Shown: positions 1 through 9,792 of the stretch, in pieces
Layout of the letters: each line of letters opens with the position of its first letter
Position numbering within the stretch: position 1 is the stretch's first letter
Assembly: GCA_963699225.1 (NCBI GenBank)
Contig: OY969423.1
Location: forward strand, 930,001-994,000
Direction: 5' to 3'
From: VRUE01 sp963699225
Lineage (GTDB): Bacteria; Actinomycetota; Thermoleophilia; Solirubrobacterales; 70-9
Length of the DNA: 64,000 nt
Notes under the pieces: model-generated
What the model was told of the DNA's origin: nothing
The model's database searches: none
Seen by the model: the letters and a program-made list of their open reading frames with translations, nothing else
Translations under genes and position numbers: made by a program

Positions 1-60
1 AAGCAGAAGAGATCGAGGAGAACCTATGAGCTGCGATCACCCCAGCCAAAGGGCCGACCG

Positions 61-303
61 ATGCTGATCGCCGGTGTAGTCGCCCTCTGCATCCTGCTCG
101 CGATCCTCGGCTTCCTGGTGCCGCGGCTGTCCGACCACGCCCGGCGGGGCGCGGACAAGGGCTTCTCGACCGGCGCCAGAGCGGGCTCGAAGGCCCCGGG
201 ACCAATCGGCCGCCTGCTGTCGAAATCGTTCGGAACCTCTCAGCGAGCCGCCGACAAGAGCCATTCCGCCGGCAAGAAGGCGCGCTCTAAGTCGCCGCTA
301 TAG
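61..303 (+). CDS. Small single-pass membrane protein (DUF6411-like)
   Basis: An 80-residue protein with one N-terminal hydrophobic helix (about residues 2-21, ending ILGFLVPRL). It is followed by a basic, Gly/Ser/Lys-rich tail containing RAGSKAPGPIGRLLSK and SAGKKARSKS. An AAAGGG ribosome-binding site lies about 8 nt before the ATG. The layout matches short actinobacterial proteins grouped as DUF6411, recognised from memory. The topology suggests a membrane anchor with a cytoplasmic basic tail that may touch nucleic acid or phospholipid, but no function is known. The next gene begins 225 bp downstream with no clear operon link, and I saw nothing definite in that spacer. Confidence 0.65.
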   Translation: MLIAGVVALCILLAILGFLVPRLSDHARRGADKGFSTGARAGSKAPGPIGRLLSKSFGTSQRAADKSHSAGKKARSKSPL

Positions 304-527
304 GCCCCGTCCCGCCCATCTTCACCACCCAAGAAGCTAAACCCAACCAAGGAGCTCGCCTAGGGATCTGCCGCTCTAGAGGGCCGGGCGTGCTTCCCTC
401 GCCGCCGGCCGCGCCGAAGTCGAGCTCCCGTAGGTGCCTGTCAGGAGTTAGTTTCTCGTTCCTCGCGGGAAGCAGTCTCAAATGACCTTGACGTGCGCTC
501 GACACCCAGACTGCGGAAACGGTCACC

Positions 528-1625
528 TTGGCTGAGAGGGGGGCGACGCCGCAGGTCCCGAAGGTGCGGCGCAAGGCGCTAGATGCGGTGCGGTCGTTGT
601 TTACGCCGCTGCTGCCCGACGACTATCTAGAGCTGATCAACCCGCTCTGGTCGACCAAGGAGCTGCGGGGGCGGATCGAGCGGATCGACGAAGAGACCCA
701 CAACGCGGTGACGGTGCTGATCAGGCCCGGGTACGAGTGGCCCGGGCACCGGCCGGGGCAGTACCTGCGGATCGGAGTGGTGGTGGATGGCGTGCACCAC
801 TGGCGCGCCTACTCGCTGACCTCTGAGCCGGGCCGGCCCGACGGCTGCATCAGCATCACCCCGAAGCTGGTCGACTCCGGCGTCGTTTCGCCGTACCTGA
901 CCCGCCGGGCCAGGCCCGGGGATCTCGTGCGCTTGGGCGGCGTGGAAGGGACCTTCGTGCTCCCCGACGAGCCGCCGGAGAAGCTGCTCTTCATCAGCGC
1001 CGGCAGCGGCATCACGCCGATCATGAGCATGGTCCGCGATCTGCACCGCCGCGACGCAATCAACGACGTCGTCCACATCCACTCGGCGAGGACGGCAGAC
1101 GACGTGATCTTCGCCGAACGGCTGCGGAAGATCGACGAAGCGCACGAGGGGTTCGACCTTCAGCTGCACATGTCCGGCGAGCGAGGCCGAATCGCCCCGG
1201 CCCAGCTCGACACCCTCTGCCCCGACTGGCGCGAGCGCCAGGCCTACGTCTCCGGCCCGGGAGCGATGCTCGACGCGATCTGCGAGCACTGGGAGCGCGA
1301 GGGGGACCTGCAGCTGCTCCACATGGAGCGCTTCCAGCCGATCATCGGCGGCGACCCCGGCGAGGGCGCGGGCGGCACTATCCGCTTCCTGAAGACCGAC
1401 ATCCAGACCGAGTGCGACGGCGGTCTGCCGATCCTCGCCGCCGGCGAGGAGGCCGGCGCCTCGCTTCCCTTCGGCTGCCGGATGGGCATCTGCCACACAT
1501 GCGTCGGGCGGCTCTGTTCGGGCGAGGTCCGCGACCTCCGCACGGGAGACGTCCACGGTGGCCCTGGTGAGATGATCCGCACCTGCGTCAACGCCCCCGA
1601 AGGGCCAATCGAGATCGCACTCTGA
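528..1625 (+). CDS. Ferredoxin reductase (FAD/NAD(P)H + 2Fe-2S) for acyl desaturase, copy 1
   Basis: A 365-residue flavin reductase that should pass electrons from NAD(P)H through FAD and a C-terminal plant-type 2Fe-2S cluster to the desaturase encoded next. Domains in order: FAD-binding barrel with RAYSLTS near residue 89, nucleotide-binding domain with AGSGITP near 157, and a ferredoxin domain with CRMGICHTC plus a distal Cys in RTCVN. The start is a TTG; no ATG fits the conserved N-terminus. The desaturase follows after 17 bp, so the two are almost certainly co-transcribed. The arrangement matches the mycobacterial Rv3230c-DesA3 pair. A paralogous pair lies at 36707-38984. The exact acyl substrate is not visible. 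Confidence 0.9.
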   Translation: MAERGATPQVPKVRRKALDAVRSLFTPLLPDDYLELINPLWSTKELRGRIERIDEETHNAVTVLIRPGYEWPGHRPGQYLRIGVVVDGVHHWRAYSLTSEPGRPDGCISITPKLVDSGVVSPYLTRRARPGDLVRLGGVEGTFVLPDEPPEKLLFISAGSGITPIMSMVRDLHRRDAINDVVHIHSARTADDVIFAERLRKIDEAHEGFDLQLHMSGERGRIAPAQLDTLCPDWRERQAYVSGPGAMLDAICEHWEREGDLQLLHMERFQPIIGGDPGEGAGGTIRFLKTDIQTECDGGLPILAAGEEAGASLPFGCRMGICHTCVGRLCSGEVRDLRTGDVHGGPGEMIRTCVNAPEGPIEIAL

Positions 1626-1642
1626 CCCGTGAAAGGCCCGCC

Positions 1643-2914
1643 ATGACCCCCACCGCGTCGACTTCCCCTACCGATAAGCCGGAGAGCCCCCTCGAGCACC
1701 TCTCAGAGGAGCAGCTCGAGGCCCTTGCCGATGAGCTCGACGGGATCCGCGACCGTACGTTCGCCGACCTCGGCGACCGCGACCGGCGATACATCGAGAG
1801 CATGATCGAGATGCAGCGGCGCCTTGCCGTGATCGGCCGCGTGCTGCTGCTCGCGGCCCGCAACGGGCCAGCTCGGGCCGCCGGCACGACCTCGCTCTCG
1901 GCAGCGAAGATCCTCGAGAACATGGAGATCGGGCACAACGTCCTGCACGGCCAGTGGGACTGGATGAACGATCCCGACATCAACTCCACCACCTGGGATT
2001 GGGACACCGCCTCCACCGCCGAGGCCTGGAAGCACTCTCACAACTACGTCCACCACACCTACACCAACATCCGCGGCAAAGACAAGGACCTTGGCTACGA
2101 GATCATGCGGATCGATCCGCAGCAGCGCTGGAATCCGGTCTACCTGCTGCAGCCGATCTACAACCTCATCCTCGCCGCCTTCTTCGAGTGGGGCGTCGCC
2201 CTCCACGACCTCGACTTCGAGGCGATCCGCAAGGGCACCAAGTCCAAGGCACAGGTCCAGCGGGAGCTGGAGGGCATTCGCGCGAAGGCAAAGAGCCAGG
2301 TAGTCAAGGACTATGTCGCGTGGCCGCTGATCAGCGGCCTGGCCGCGGCCGCGGCCGACCTTGGCATCGGGTTCCTCAGACCATCCGGCGAGAACGGCCG
2401 CCCCCGTGGTCGCGAGGGGCTCGCGCCCAAGCTGATCCGCGCCCTGCGCGGTGGCGCAAAGACCTATCGCAGGGCCGCTGCCGCCAACGCGACCGCCAAC
2501 ATCGTCCGCAACGTCTGGTCCTACGCGATCATCTTCTGCGGCCACTTCCCCGACCAGACCTACACCTTCAGCGCCGAGGAGGTCGTCGACGAGAACAGGG
2601 GCGCCTGGTATGTGCGGCAGATGGTCGGCGCCGCCAACATCGACGGCGGTCCCCTCTTCCATGTCGCCAGCGGAAACCTCAGTTACCAGGTCGAGCACCA
2701 CCTCTTCCCCGACCTGCCGAGCAGTCGCTATGCGGAGATCGCCCCGCAGGTCAAGGATGTCTGCGAACGCTATGGGCTCCCCTACAACAGCGGGCCGTTC
2801 TGGCAGCAGTTCGGCATGGTTCAGCGGACCATCCTGCGACTGGCCTTTCCCGGCGGAGAGCCGCGGCCGAAGCCGGGCCCCTACCGAGCGCCTGTCGCGG
2901 ACCTGGACCCCTGA
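1643..2914 (+). CDS. Membrane acyl (fatty-acid) desaturase, copy 1
   Basis: A 423-residue di-iron membrane desaturase with three His boxes: HNVLH at 98-102, HSHNYVHH at 131-138 and VEHHLFPDLP near 350. These ligate the iron pair that inserts a double bond into a fatty acyl chain, and electrons should come from the reductase 17 bp upstream. Compared with the paralogue at 37842-38984, this copy carries an Ala/Gly/Arg-rich insertion of roughly 40 residues (from about 235) between a membrane segment and the conserved NATANIVRNVWSY stretch. That may alter membrane topology or partner choice. Regioselectivity (delta-9 as in DesA3, or other) cannot be decided from sequence. Expression probably depends on the upstream TTG-start reductase promoter. 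Confidence 0.9.
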   Translation: MTPTASTSPTDKPESPLEHLSEEQLEALADELDGIRDRTFADLGDRDRRYIESMIEMQRRLAVIGRVLLLAARNGPARAAGTTSLSAAKILENMEIGHNVLHGQWDWMNDPDINSTTWDWDTASTAEAWKHSHNYVHHTYTNIRGKDKDLGYEIMRIDPQQRWNPVYLLQPIYNLILAAFFEWGVALHDLDFEAIRKGTKSKAQVQRELEGIRAKAKSQVVKDYVAWPLISGLAAAAADLGIGFLRPSGENGRPRGREGLAPKLIRALRGGAKTYRRAAAANATANIVRNVWSYAIIFCGHFPDQTYTFSAEEVVDENRGAWYVRQMVGAANIDGGPLFHVASGNLSYQVEHHLFPDLPSSRYAEIAPQVKDVCERYGLPYNSGPFWQQFGMVQRTILRLAFPGGEPRPKPGPYRAPVADLDP

Positions 2915-2998
2915 GCTAGAGCTAGCCGAGACTTTTCGGACTGGAAACAAATACGTCCCGGAAGTGTTGTTGCATGTCTCCGCACGAGTCATCGCGCC

Positions 2999-3784
2999 AT
3001 GCGTGGACCCTCCCACCCCAGTCGCCGGCCTTCTGCCCTCGTTCCTCGACCTGCGCTCGAGAGCGTCAGGCTCACCCTCTCCGACGGCGCCGCGACAACC
3101 GTTCAGGTGGCGCGCTTTGAGCGAGCCCACTTCGAGATCCGGGTCATCGCGATTGAGCCCTGCTCCACAGTGCTGCGCTGGTGTGTCGAGAACGGCGCCG
3201 AACACGCGATCGTCGGGGGCTTCTATCTGCGACCCGGCGGCCCACCACTTGGGGATCTGCGGATCGGTGGCAGCGTCCACCCGACCCAGCCCTTCGACCC
3301 GCCGTGGGGAGAGCGCCGGGCCTGTATCCAGGCCGAGGACGGCCGGGTCCAGCTGGCCCCACGGCACGAACTGCCCCTCGAACCCGCGGGAGACCTGCTC
3401 CAGGCGGGACCGATGCTCGTCGCCGGCGGATGCTCGTTGATCCACAGCGGGGAGGACGCCGAGGGCTTCTCGGCAGGTTCGCGCCAGTTCGACTCGGACA
3501 TCACCGCCGGCCGCTATCCCCGGGCCGCCCTCGGCCTCTCCGGTCGGGAGTTGATCGCAATCGCCAGCGAAGGCCGAGCCGACGACGAGGCGGGCCTGAC
3601 GATGGCCGAGCTGGCGACGGCGATGGCCGGTCTGGGGGCCGCCGATGCGATCAACCTCGACGGCGGCGGCTCTGCTTCGCTCGTGATTGACGGCGCCCTC
3701 GTCAACACCCCCCGCGAGGAGCATGGCAGGGAGCTCGTCGGTGGCCGCGAGGTCGCCACCGCCCTGCATTTCGCCGCCCGCTAG
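2999..3784 (+). CDS. Phosphodiester glycosidase family protein (NAGPA domain)
   Basis: A 261-residue protein with the C-terminal signature NLDGGGSAS (near 220) of the NAGPA/phosphodiester glycosidase family (PF09992). It also has GPMLVAGG and the family's SRQFDSD-type segment around 155-170. Family members hydrolyse sugar-phosphodiester bonds, in bacteria probably in wall or polysaccharide turnover. No convincing signal peptide is seen, so a cytoplasmic site is possible, or the true start differs. No strong ribosome-binding site precedes the ATG at 2999, and the first 20 residues look poorly conserved, so a later start is possible. A glycosyltransferase starts 43 bp downstream on the same strand. 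The pair may act on the same glycan. Confidence 0.75.
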   Translation: MRGPSHPSRRPSALVPRPALESVRLTLSDGAATTVQVARFERAHFEIRVIAIEPCSTVLRWCVENGAEHAIVGGFYLRPGGPPLGDLRIGGSVHPTQPFDPPWGERRACIQAEDGRVQLAPRHELPLEPAGDLLQAGPMLVAGGCSLIHSGEDAEGFSAGSRQFDSDITAGRYPRAALGLSGRELIAIASEGRADDEAGLTMAELATAMAGLGAADAINLDGGGSASLVIDGALVNTPREEHGRELVGGREVATALHFAAR

Positions 3785-3827
3785 CTCCGGAGCAGGCCTT
3801 TTTGCATCGCCCGATAGCCTCGGTGCG

Positions 3828-5207
3828 ATGCCTACTCCGAACAAGATCTTGATGGGCATCTACTTTTACCCCCGCGGCGGCTCCGCGCATGTCTGCAGGG
3901 CGACCGCACGGGAGTTCGAGCGAAACGACTTCGAGGTGACCGTCCTCTCCGGCTCCCGCTCCGACCTCGGCGAGCACGCGCTGGCAGGCAGCTTCTACTC
4001 CGGACTCGACCTGCGGACGGTCGACTTCACACCGGCGCTGCGCAGCCCGGACACTCTGCGTTTCTCGGGGCCGGCGGAAACGGCGCCGATGCACGGCTCC
4101 TATGAGGATCGCCCAGGCGCAGAGGACCCGGTCCTCGCCAGTCTCGACGACGACGCTTACGAGCTCCAGGTCGACGCCTGGATGCGGGAGTTGCACTCCG
4201 CCGGCGCCGCCGAGGCCGACCTGCTCTACCTCCACCACCTGACGCCCCTCAACGAGGCTGCCGCTCGCGCCTTCCCCGAGATCCCGGTCTTCGGCCACAT
4301 CCACGGGACCGAGCTCCTGATGCTCGAACGGATCGCGGCGGGCGCTCCGCCCGAGTGGAGCCACGCAGAGATCTGGGCCGAGCGGATCTGCGACTGGGCG
4401 GCGGCCTGCGAGCGGATCGTCGTCAGCAACCAGCAGGGCCTAAAGCGCGCCGCGGCGGCTCTCGACCTCGATCCCGAGCGCTTCGTCTGCGCTCCCAACG
4501 GTTTCGACCCGAACTTTGTCCCTCGCAAAATCGACCGCCGTGCCCACTGGCGCCGCCATCTGGCCGAGAGCCCACAGGGGTGGAGGCCTGGATCTCCGCC
4601 AGGCAGCGTCGGCTACGAGAAGGCCGACTTGGAGGTGCTGGAGGGAACCGTGCTGCTCTACGTGGGCCGCTTCACCGAGGTCAAGCGCCTGCCGCTGCTG
4701 ATCGAGGCCTTCGCGCGGGCCCGCCCCCGCTTTGGCGGACCCGCCGCACTGGTCCTGGTCGGTGGCCACGCCGGCGAGTGGGAGGGAGAGCATCCGATCG
4801 ACGCGATCGAGCGCCTCGGCTGCCCGGACGTCTTCCTCGCCGGCTGGCACTCTCACGACGATCTGCCGGACTTCCTGCGCGCCGGCGACCTTCTCGTTCA
4901 CGCCTCGGTCCACGAGCAGTTCGGCCAGGTACTGGTCGAGGCGATGGCCTGCGAGCTGCCGGTAATCGCGGTCGACCGCGGCGGCCCGTCGGAGATCGTC
5001 AACGACCCCGATACCGGCTGGCTGGTTGCGCCCGACGATGTCGACGGCCTCGCGACGGCGATGGTCGAGGCCGTCAACGACGGAGACGACCGGCGCCTCC
5101 GCGGCCGGCGAGCCCGCGGAGAAGTGGTCGACCGCTATGCCTGGCAGCAGATCGGCCTCGAGCTGACCGAGGCCGTCGAGGAGTTCTCAAAGGCTTGCGC
5201 TCCTTGA
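3828..5207 (+). CDS. Glycosyltransferase family 4 (GT-B fold)
   Basis: A 459-residue protein from the ATG at 3828; the reading frame is open further upstream, but the conserved N-terminus begins near MPTPNKIL. A second ATG at 3852 (MGIYFYPRGGSAHV) is also plausible. The N-terminal half has the glycine-rich acceptor loop YPRGGSAHV. The C-terminal half has the GT4 donor-site pattern VHEQFGQVLVEAMACELPVIA and GGPSEIV, where the E-x7-E pair contacts the nucleotide sugar. It is a retaining glycosyltransferase using an NDP-sugar, with unknown donor and acceptor. It follows the phosphodiester glycosidase gene in the same orientation at 43 bp. Confidence 0.87.
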   Translation: MPTPNKILMGIYFYPRGGSAHVCRATAREFERNDFEVTVLSGSRSDLGEHALAGSFYSGLDLRTVDFTPALRSPDTLRFSGPAETAPMHGSYEDRPGAEDPVLASLDDDAYELQVDAWMRELHSAGAAEADLLYLHHLTPLNEAAARAFPEIPVFGHIHGTELLMLERIAAGAPPEWSHAEIWAERICDWAAACERIVVSNQQGLKRAAAALDLDPERFVCAPNGFDPNFVPRKIDRRAHWRRHLAESPQGWRPGSPPGSVGYEKADLEVLEGTVLLYVGRFTEVKRLPLLIEAFARARPRFGGPAALVLVGGHAGEWEGEHPIDAIERLGCPDVFLAGWHSHDDLPDFLRAGDLLVHASVHEQFGQVLVEAMACELPVIAVDRGGPSEIVNDPDTGWLVAPDDVDGLATAMVEAVNDGDDRRLRGRRARGEVVDRYAWQQIGLELTEAVEEFSKACAP

Positions 5208-5254
5208 CAAGAGCCGTCAGGGGGTCATTGGCAAGCATCAGCTACGGTCGACCC

Positions 5255-5443
5255 ATGGTCTTCGACTTCAGGCACAAGAACGTTGAGGGCAAGTGGAAGT
5301 CCAGCGGGCACCGCAAGGGGCTCACACGCGATGCCGCCTTCGCATCGTTGGAGGAAATGAACGGTCACATGCCTGCGGGCAGATACATGTCTCGGCCGCG
5401 GGATGGTAAGACCAGGGACTGGGACCTGTTTACCCGGCCGTGA
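5255..5443 (+). CDS. Small hypothetical protein
   Basis: A 62-residue ORF starting at ATG 5255 (MVFDFRHKNVEG) and ending DWDLFTRP. It is basic and rich in His, Lys, Arg and Asp, with no signal peptide or membrane segment. It lies alone between the glycosyltransferase and the convergent gene at 5489-5929. Its composition (several Lys codons, mixed third positions) is less GC-skewed than the shadows around it, which is the main argument for a real gene. I recognise no family, and a chance ORF remains possible. Confidence 0.4.
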   Translation: MVFDFRHKNVEGKWKSSGHRKGLTRDAAFASLEEMNGHMPAGRYMSRPRDGKTRDWDLFTRP

Positions 5444-5488
5444 GCGGTATCGGCCTGTTCGATGCCCGGGCTTGCCTACTCTGAACTG

Positions 5489-5929
5489 CTATGCGCCGAG
5501 AGCCTCGCTGACCGCGGCGATCGCAGCGGTCTCAGCCTCGCTGATGGGCTTGTCGTCGCCCTCGGTCTTGGCGCCTGCGACGCGCTTCGCGAGCGAGATG
5601 ACAAAGCGTCTGTAGTCGTCGACCTCCTGCCGGGTCGCCTTCTGTTCGAGCAGCCCAACCGCCTCGCGAATCCGCTGCAGTCCATGTTCCTTCAGCTCCT
5701 CGGCCGAGTGAGCCTTGGTGCGATCCACCTTCGGCTTGCTCGAGACGAGCTCGTCGAGGAGCGCGGAGTCCCCGTGGTCCTTGCGGGCCTCGGTGTAGAC
5801 CTTCGCCATCGCGAAGGTCTCGCGGAAGCTGCCGCCCCGCTGCGCCGTCGAGACGATCATCCCGGCGCTCGTCGGCCCCTCCCGCACCACCTCCCACTCC
5901 TCAGGGGTGAAGTCGGTACTTCCCGTCAT
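5489..5929 (-). CDS. Conserved hypothetical cytoplasmic protein
   Basis: A 146-residue soluble, charged protein starting MTGSTDFTPEEWEVV. Two ATGs compete (5935 and 5929). The ribosome-binding site AGAGGAG ends directly at the first, so the second, 6 nt further, has the proper spacing. The first half has FTPEEWEVVREGPTSAGMIVS and the second half is helical, with EELKEHGLQRIREAVGLL. I recall similar unnamed actinobacterial proteins annotated only as hypothetical. No catalytic motif is visible. It is convergent with the small ORF upstream in the window and has a tRNA-Glu gene behind it. Confidence 0.65.
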   Translation of the reverse strand: MTGSTDFTPEEWEVVREGPTSAGMIVSTAQRGGSFRETFAMAKVYTEARKDHGDSALLDELVSSKPKVDRTKAHSAEELKEHGLQRIREAVGLLEQKATRQEVDDYRRFVISLAKRVAGAKTEGDDKPISEAETAAIAAVSEALGA

Positions 5930-6043
5930 CGGCATCTCCTCTCGCAGGCTCTCTGGACTCACCAAGTATCGGGCCTACCGCTAGTGCCTGACACCTGTTG
6001 AGAATGGTGGTCATTACTTGCACCAGTTCGGCTTGCTGAGCGA

Positions 6044-6116
6044 TACCGCTACGGGGATTCGAACCCCGGTTTCCGGACTGAGAATCCGGCGTCCTAGTCC
6101 CCTAGACGATAGCGGC
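6044..6116 (-). tRNA. tRNA-Glu (CUC)
   Basis: A 73-nt cloverleaf. Anticodon stem CCGGA/TCCGG encloses loop TTCTCAG, giving anticodon CUC. The T-arm loop is TTCGAAT with stem GGGG/CCCC. The acceptor stem 5' GCCGCTA pairs with 3' TAGCGGT, so the first pair is G1-U72 rather than G-C. CCA is not encoded. It is transcribed away from the tRNA-Leu gene at 6209. Confidence 0.95.
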
Positions 6117-6208
6117 GAGGAAGGGGCATTCTAGCGAGAGGGGCGGGGGCGCCGTCGAGCCGGGGTGCTGGGGCTTGGGCGCTGGGAATCGGTAGATTGC
6201 CCATTCCC

Positions 6209-6292
6209 GCGGCTGTGGCGGAACTGGTAGACGCGCACGGTTCAGGTCCGTGTGGGCGAAAGCTCGTGGAGGTTCGACTCCTCTCAGCCGCA
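6209..6292 (+). tRNA. tRNA-Leu (CAG)
   Basis: An 84-nt class II tRNA. Acceptor stem is GCGGCTG/CAGCCGC with discriminator A. Anticodon stem CACGG/CCGTG encloses loop TTCAGGT, giving anticodon CAG. The long variable arm GGGCGAAAGCTC fits tRNA-Leu, and the T-loop is TTCGACT. Its 3' end lies 3 bp from the stop end of the convergent alpha/beta hydrolase gene. Confidence 0.96.
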
Positions 6293-6295
6293 CTC

Positions 6296-7213
<918 letters not shown>

Positions 7214-7315
7214 CCGGCAGAAGTCTAGCCAGACTGGCTGCGTAGCCAGGAGGCGGTGCAACGCGCTGCCCATGCGTCAGGTGGAAAAAGCGTTGCACCG
7301 CTAGTTTGGGCGGCG

Positions 7316-8437
7316 ATGCGCACCGCGATCGTCTCCGACCTGCACCTGGGCGCCGGCACCGGCGAGGATCTGGTCAGCGACCCGGCGATCCGCGCCACCC
7401 TGCTCGAGCGGATCGCCTCGGCCGACCGCCTCGTCCTGCTTGGCGACGTGCTCGAGCTGCGCGACTTCCCCCTGGCGCGGGTCCTGGAGCTGACCCAGCC
7501 GTTCTTCGCCGAGCTCGGCGAGGTGATGGCGGGACGGCGCATCCTCCTAGTCCCCGGCAACCACGACCACCGCCTGGCCGAACCACTGCTGGAAGAGCTC
7601 GGCCTCGGCGGCAGCCCGCTCGGGCTCGAGCACCGCGCCCTGCCCGCCGGCGAGGCCCTGACCCGGATTGGCTCCTGGCTCGGCGCGGCCGAGCTCAGCA
7701 TCGCCTACCCCGGCGTCTGGCTGCGCGACGACGTCTACGCCACCCATGGCCACTACATGGACTGCCACATGACGCTGCCACGTCTGGAGTGCGTCGCCGC
7801 GGCCGCGGTCATGCGCAGCGGTCGACGCCCGCCCGAACCCGCCGCGCCCGGCGACTACGAGCGTGTCCTGCGCCCGCTTTACGGCTTCGCCTTCGGTCTC
7901 GCCGATGGCGGCTTGGCGAGCAAGGCGAACCGGCCCTCCGAGCGCGCCTGGCGCTTGGTCTCGAACCGAAATGCCGGCGTGCTCACCAAAGCGGCGCGCA
8001 AGGCTGCTTTCGGTGCCGGTGTCCCGGCGGGCATCTGGGCCCTCAACCGGCTGCTGCGCGCCGACTTCGCGCCCGACGTCTCCGCCGCGGCGATCACTCG
8101 CGACGGCATCGCCGCGGCGACCGAGCTCTCGCAACGACTGCAAATCGACGCCGCCCACGTGATCACCGGCCACACCCACCGCGCCGGCCCCGAAGAGGGC
8201 GACGCGCGATGGCCCCTTGCTGGCGGCGGCACGCTCCACAACACGGGCAGCTGGGTCTACGCCGACGTCTTCCACCACCCCGGCAGGCCACCAGGGCCTT
8301 ACTGGCCGGGAACCGTCACCTGGCTCGAGGACGACGGTCCCCCAAAGCGCGAACGCCTGCTGCTCGAGCGACCCCGCGACGAGCTGCGCGGCGCCGTTCA
8401 GCGCACGGCCGAGCGGCTCAGAGCCACTCGGCGATGA
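7316..8437 (+). CDS. Calcineurin-like metallophosphoesterase
   Basis: A 373-residue protein starting MRTAIVSDLHLG (ATG at 7316). It carries the full two-metal signature: SDLHLG (7-12), LLGDVLEL, VPGNHDH and TGHTHRAGP, which coordinate two metal ions for phosphoester cleavage. A central helical insertion (about 170-270) differs from minimal enzymes and resembles LpxH-like or diadenosine-tetraphosphatase-like relatives. Lipid A precursors are not expected in an actinobacterium, so the substrate is open. Its last 20 bp overlap the convergent haloalkane dehalogenase gene. Confidence 0.85.
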   Translation: MRTAIVSDLHLGAGTGEDLVSDPAIRATLLERIASADRLVLLGDVLELRDFPLARVLELTQPFFAELGEVMAGRRILLVPGNHDHRLAEPLLEELGLGGSPLGLEHRALPAGEALTRIGSWLGAAELSIAYPGVWLRDDVYATHGHYMDCHMTLPRLECVAAAAVMRSGRRPPEPAAPGDYERVLRPLYGFAFGLADGGLASKANRPSERAWRLVSNRNAGVLTKAARKAAFGAGVPAGIWALNRLLRADFAPDVSAAAITRDGIAAATELSQRLQIDAAHVITGHTHRAGPEEGDARWPLAGGGTLHNTGSWVYADVFHHPGRPPGPYWPGTVTWLEDDGPPKRERLLLERPRDELRGAVQRTAERLRATRR

Positions 8438-9287
8438 TCCGGCCGATCTCCGGCCCGGCGTCCTCCTGCAGGAAGTGCCCGGCCTTCTCGACCGGGCGCG
8501 GTGGCGGGAAGTTGAGCTGACCGGAGACCCGCTCGCCGACGGAGAAGGGCAGGACCATGTCCGAGTCGGCCCAGAGCACCAGGGTCGGCCGCGCGTCCTC
8601 GCGCAACGCGTCGGCAACCGCCTTGCCCTCGGCGGCGCCCGCTGCATCGGGCTCGGTCGGCAGGATCAGCGGGAAGGCCCGCGGGCCGGCCTTCGACTCG
8701 GGAGTCGGGAAGGGCGCTTCGTAGGCAGCGATCACCTCGTCGCCCGGGTCCTCCTTGCAACCACCGCGGACCAGCATCCCTACCGGCACGTCGGCATTGT
8801 CACGGACGAACTCGCGGAACATCAGCCAGGTCTCGCTCATCCGCTGGTGGCCGGTGAAGGGGCCGGTCTCCATGATCACGAGACGCGTGAAGCGGTCGGG
8901 ATGCTCGACCGCCAGGCGCAGGCCGATCGGTCCTCCCCAGTCGTGCACGACGGCTGTCGCGTCGCGGACGTCGAGCTCCTCGAGCAGTTTCGACATCAGC
9001 TCGACGTGACGGTCGTAGCTGTACCAGTCGAGGTCGGTGGGCTTGTCGGAGCGGCCGAAGCCGGCGTAGTCGGGAGCGATACAGCGGAAGCCGGCGTCGC
9101 GCACCGGCGGGATCACCTTGCGCCAGAGAAACGACCAGGTCGGCTCACCGTGGAAGAAGACGACGGGGTTGCCCTCACCCTCATCTAGATAAGCCAGGCG
9201 CAGGCCGTCGATCTCCGTGTACTTCGACTCGAACGGGAAGTCGGGCAGCCCCTGCAAGCGCTCCGCCGCTGTGCGCACTACGTCCAT
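8418..9287 (-). CDS. Haloalkane dehalogenase (HLD-I type)
   Basis: A 289-residue alpha/beta hydrolase in which the nucleophile is Asp rather than Ser: VVHDWGGP puts Asp at 116, as in haloalkane dehalogenases. HGEPTWSFLW (46-55) supplies the halide-stabilising Trp and oxyanion hole seen in DhlA-type enzymes. The acid is in LWADSDMVLP (Asp 241 or 243) and His 271 in KAGHFLQED completes the triad. The reaction is haloalkane + water to alcohol + halide + proton, in the cytoplasm. The natural substrate is unknown, and such enzymes are common in soil actinobacteria without a dehalogenation operon. The 3' end overlaps the metallophosphoesterase gene by 20 bp. Confidence 0.88.
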   Translation of the reverse strand: MDVVRTAAERLQGLPDFPFESKYTEIDGLRLAYLDEGEGNPVVFFHGEPTWSFLWRKVIPPVRDAGFRCIAPDYAGFGRSDKPTDLDWYSYDRHVELMSKLLEELDVRDATAVVHDWGGPIGLRLAVEHPDRFTRLVIMETGPFTGHQRMSETWLMFREFVRDNADVPVGMLVRGGCKEDPGDEVIAAYEAPFPTPESKAGPRAFPLILPTEPDAAGAAEGKAVADALREDARPTLVLWADSDMVLPFSVGERVSGQLNFPPPRPVEKAGHFLQEDAGPEIGRIIAEWL

Positions 9288-9405
9288 ACGCTCAGAGACT
9301 ATTGGACAACCTGGCAGATCTCGCTCTAGAGCAGGAAAAACCAGCCACCCCTTGAATATCCTCGCGCAAGTTCACAGTGCCTATTCGTTAACGAAAGGGT
9401 TGGGT

Positions 9406-9792
9406 ATGAACGAGGAGAGCACCACACTCAGCGGTTGGTGGGTGTTCGCGGGCGTACTGCTTTTGGTCGCGGGCGTCCTCAACATCATTTACGGCATCGC
9501 CGCGATCGGCGATTCGAAGTTCTTCACCGAGAACGCCACCTACATCATCAGCGGCCTGCACACCTGGGGCTGGGTAATGCTGATCATCGGCGTGCTCGAG
9601 CTCGTCGCCGCCTTCTCACTCTTCTCCGGCGGAGAGTTCGGGCGCTGGTTCGGCATCTTCATCGCCTCGCTGAACGCGATGGGCGCGCTGCTCTCGATCC
9701 CCGCCTACCCGTTCTGGTCGCTGGCGATCTTCGCCCTCGCGATCATCATCATCTACAAGCTGGCCGAGGGCCCGGAGGGCTCCGTCAGCTAG
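9406..9792 (+). CDS. Four-helix membrane protein (DUF7144-like)
   Basis: A 128-residue protein starting MNEESTTLSGWWVF (ATG at 9406, AAAGGG upstream). It has four hydrophobic segments: GVLLLVAGVLNIIYG, MLIIGVLELVAAF, a third around ASLNAMGALLSI, and a last SLAIFALAIIIIY. It matches small actinobacterial membrane proteins (DUF7144 group) recognised from memory. Function is unknown; they are often thought to be stress-related. The frame is open upstream to 9217, but the methionine at 9406 with its ribosome-binding site is the credible start. The last 8 bp overlap the convergent RDD-family gene. Confidence 0.75.
   Translation: MNEESTTLSGWWVFAGVLLLVAGVLNIIYGIAAIGDSKFFTENATYIISGLHTWGWVMLIIGVLELVAAFSLFSGGEFGRWFGIFIASLNAMGALLSIPAYPFWSLAIFALAIIIIYKLAEGPEGSVS

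Noticed and set aside
304..527. Regulatory region or small gene before the first reductase
   Set aside because: I could not find a convincing promoter pair, hairpin or ORF. The minus-strand ORF across it has no coding character.
1703..3859. Very long antisense ORF (718 codons) opposite the desaturase and glycosidase genes
   Set aside because: Runs across two well-supported genes and a spacer, with no domain and shadow-like composition. Such ORFs arise from high GC3.
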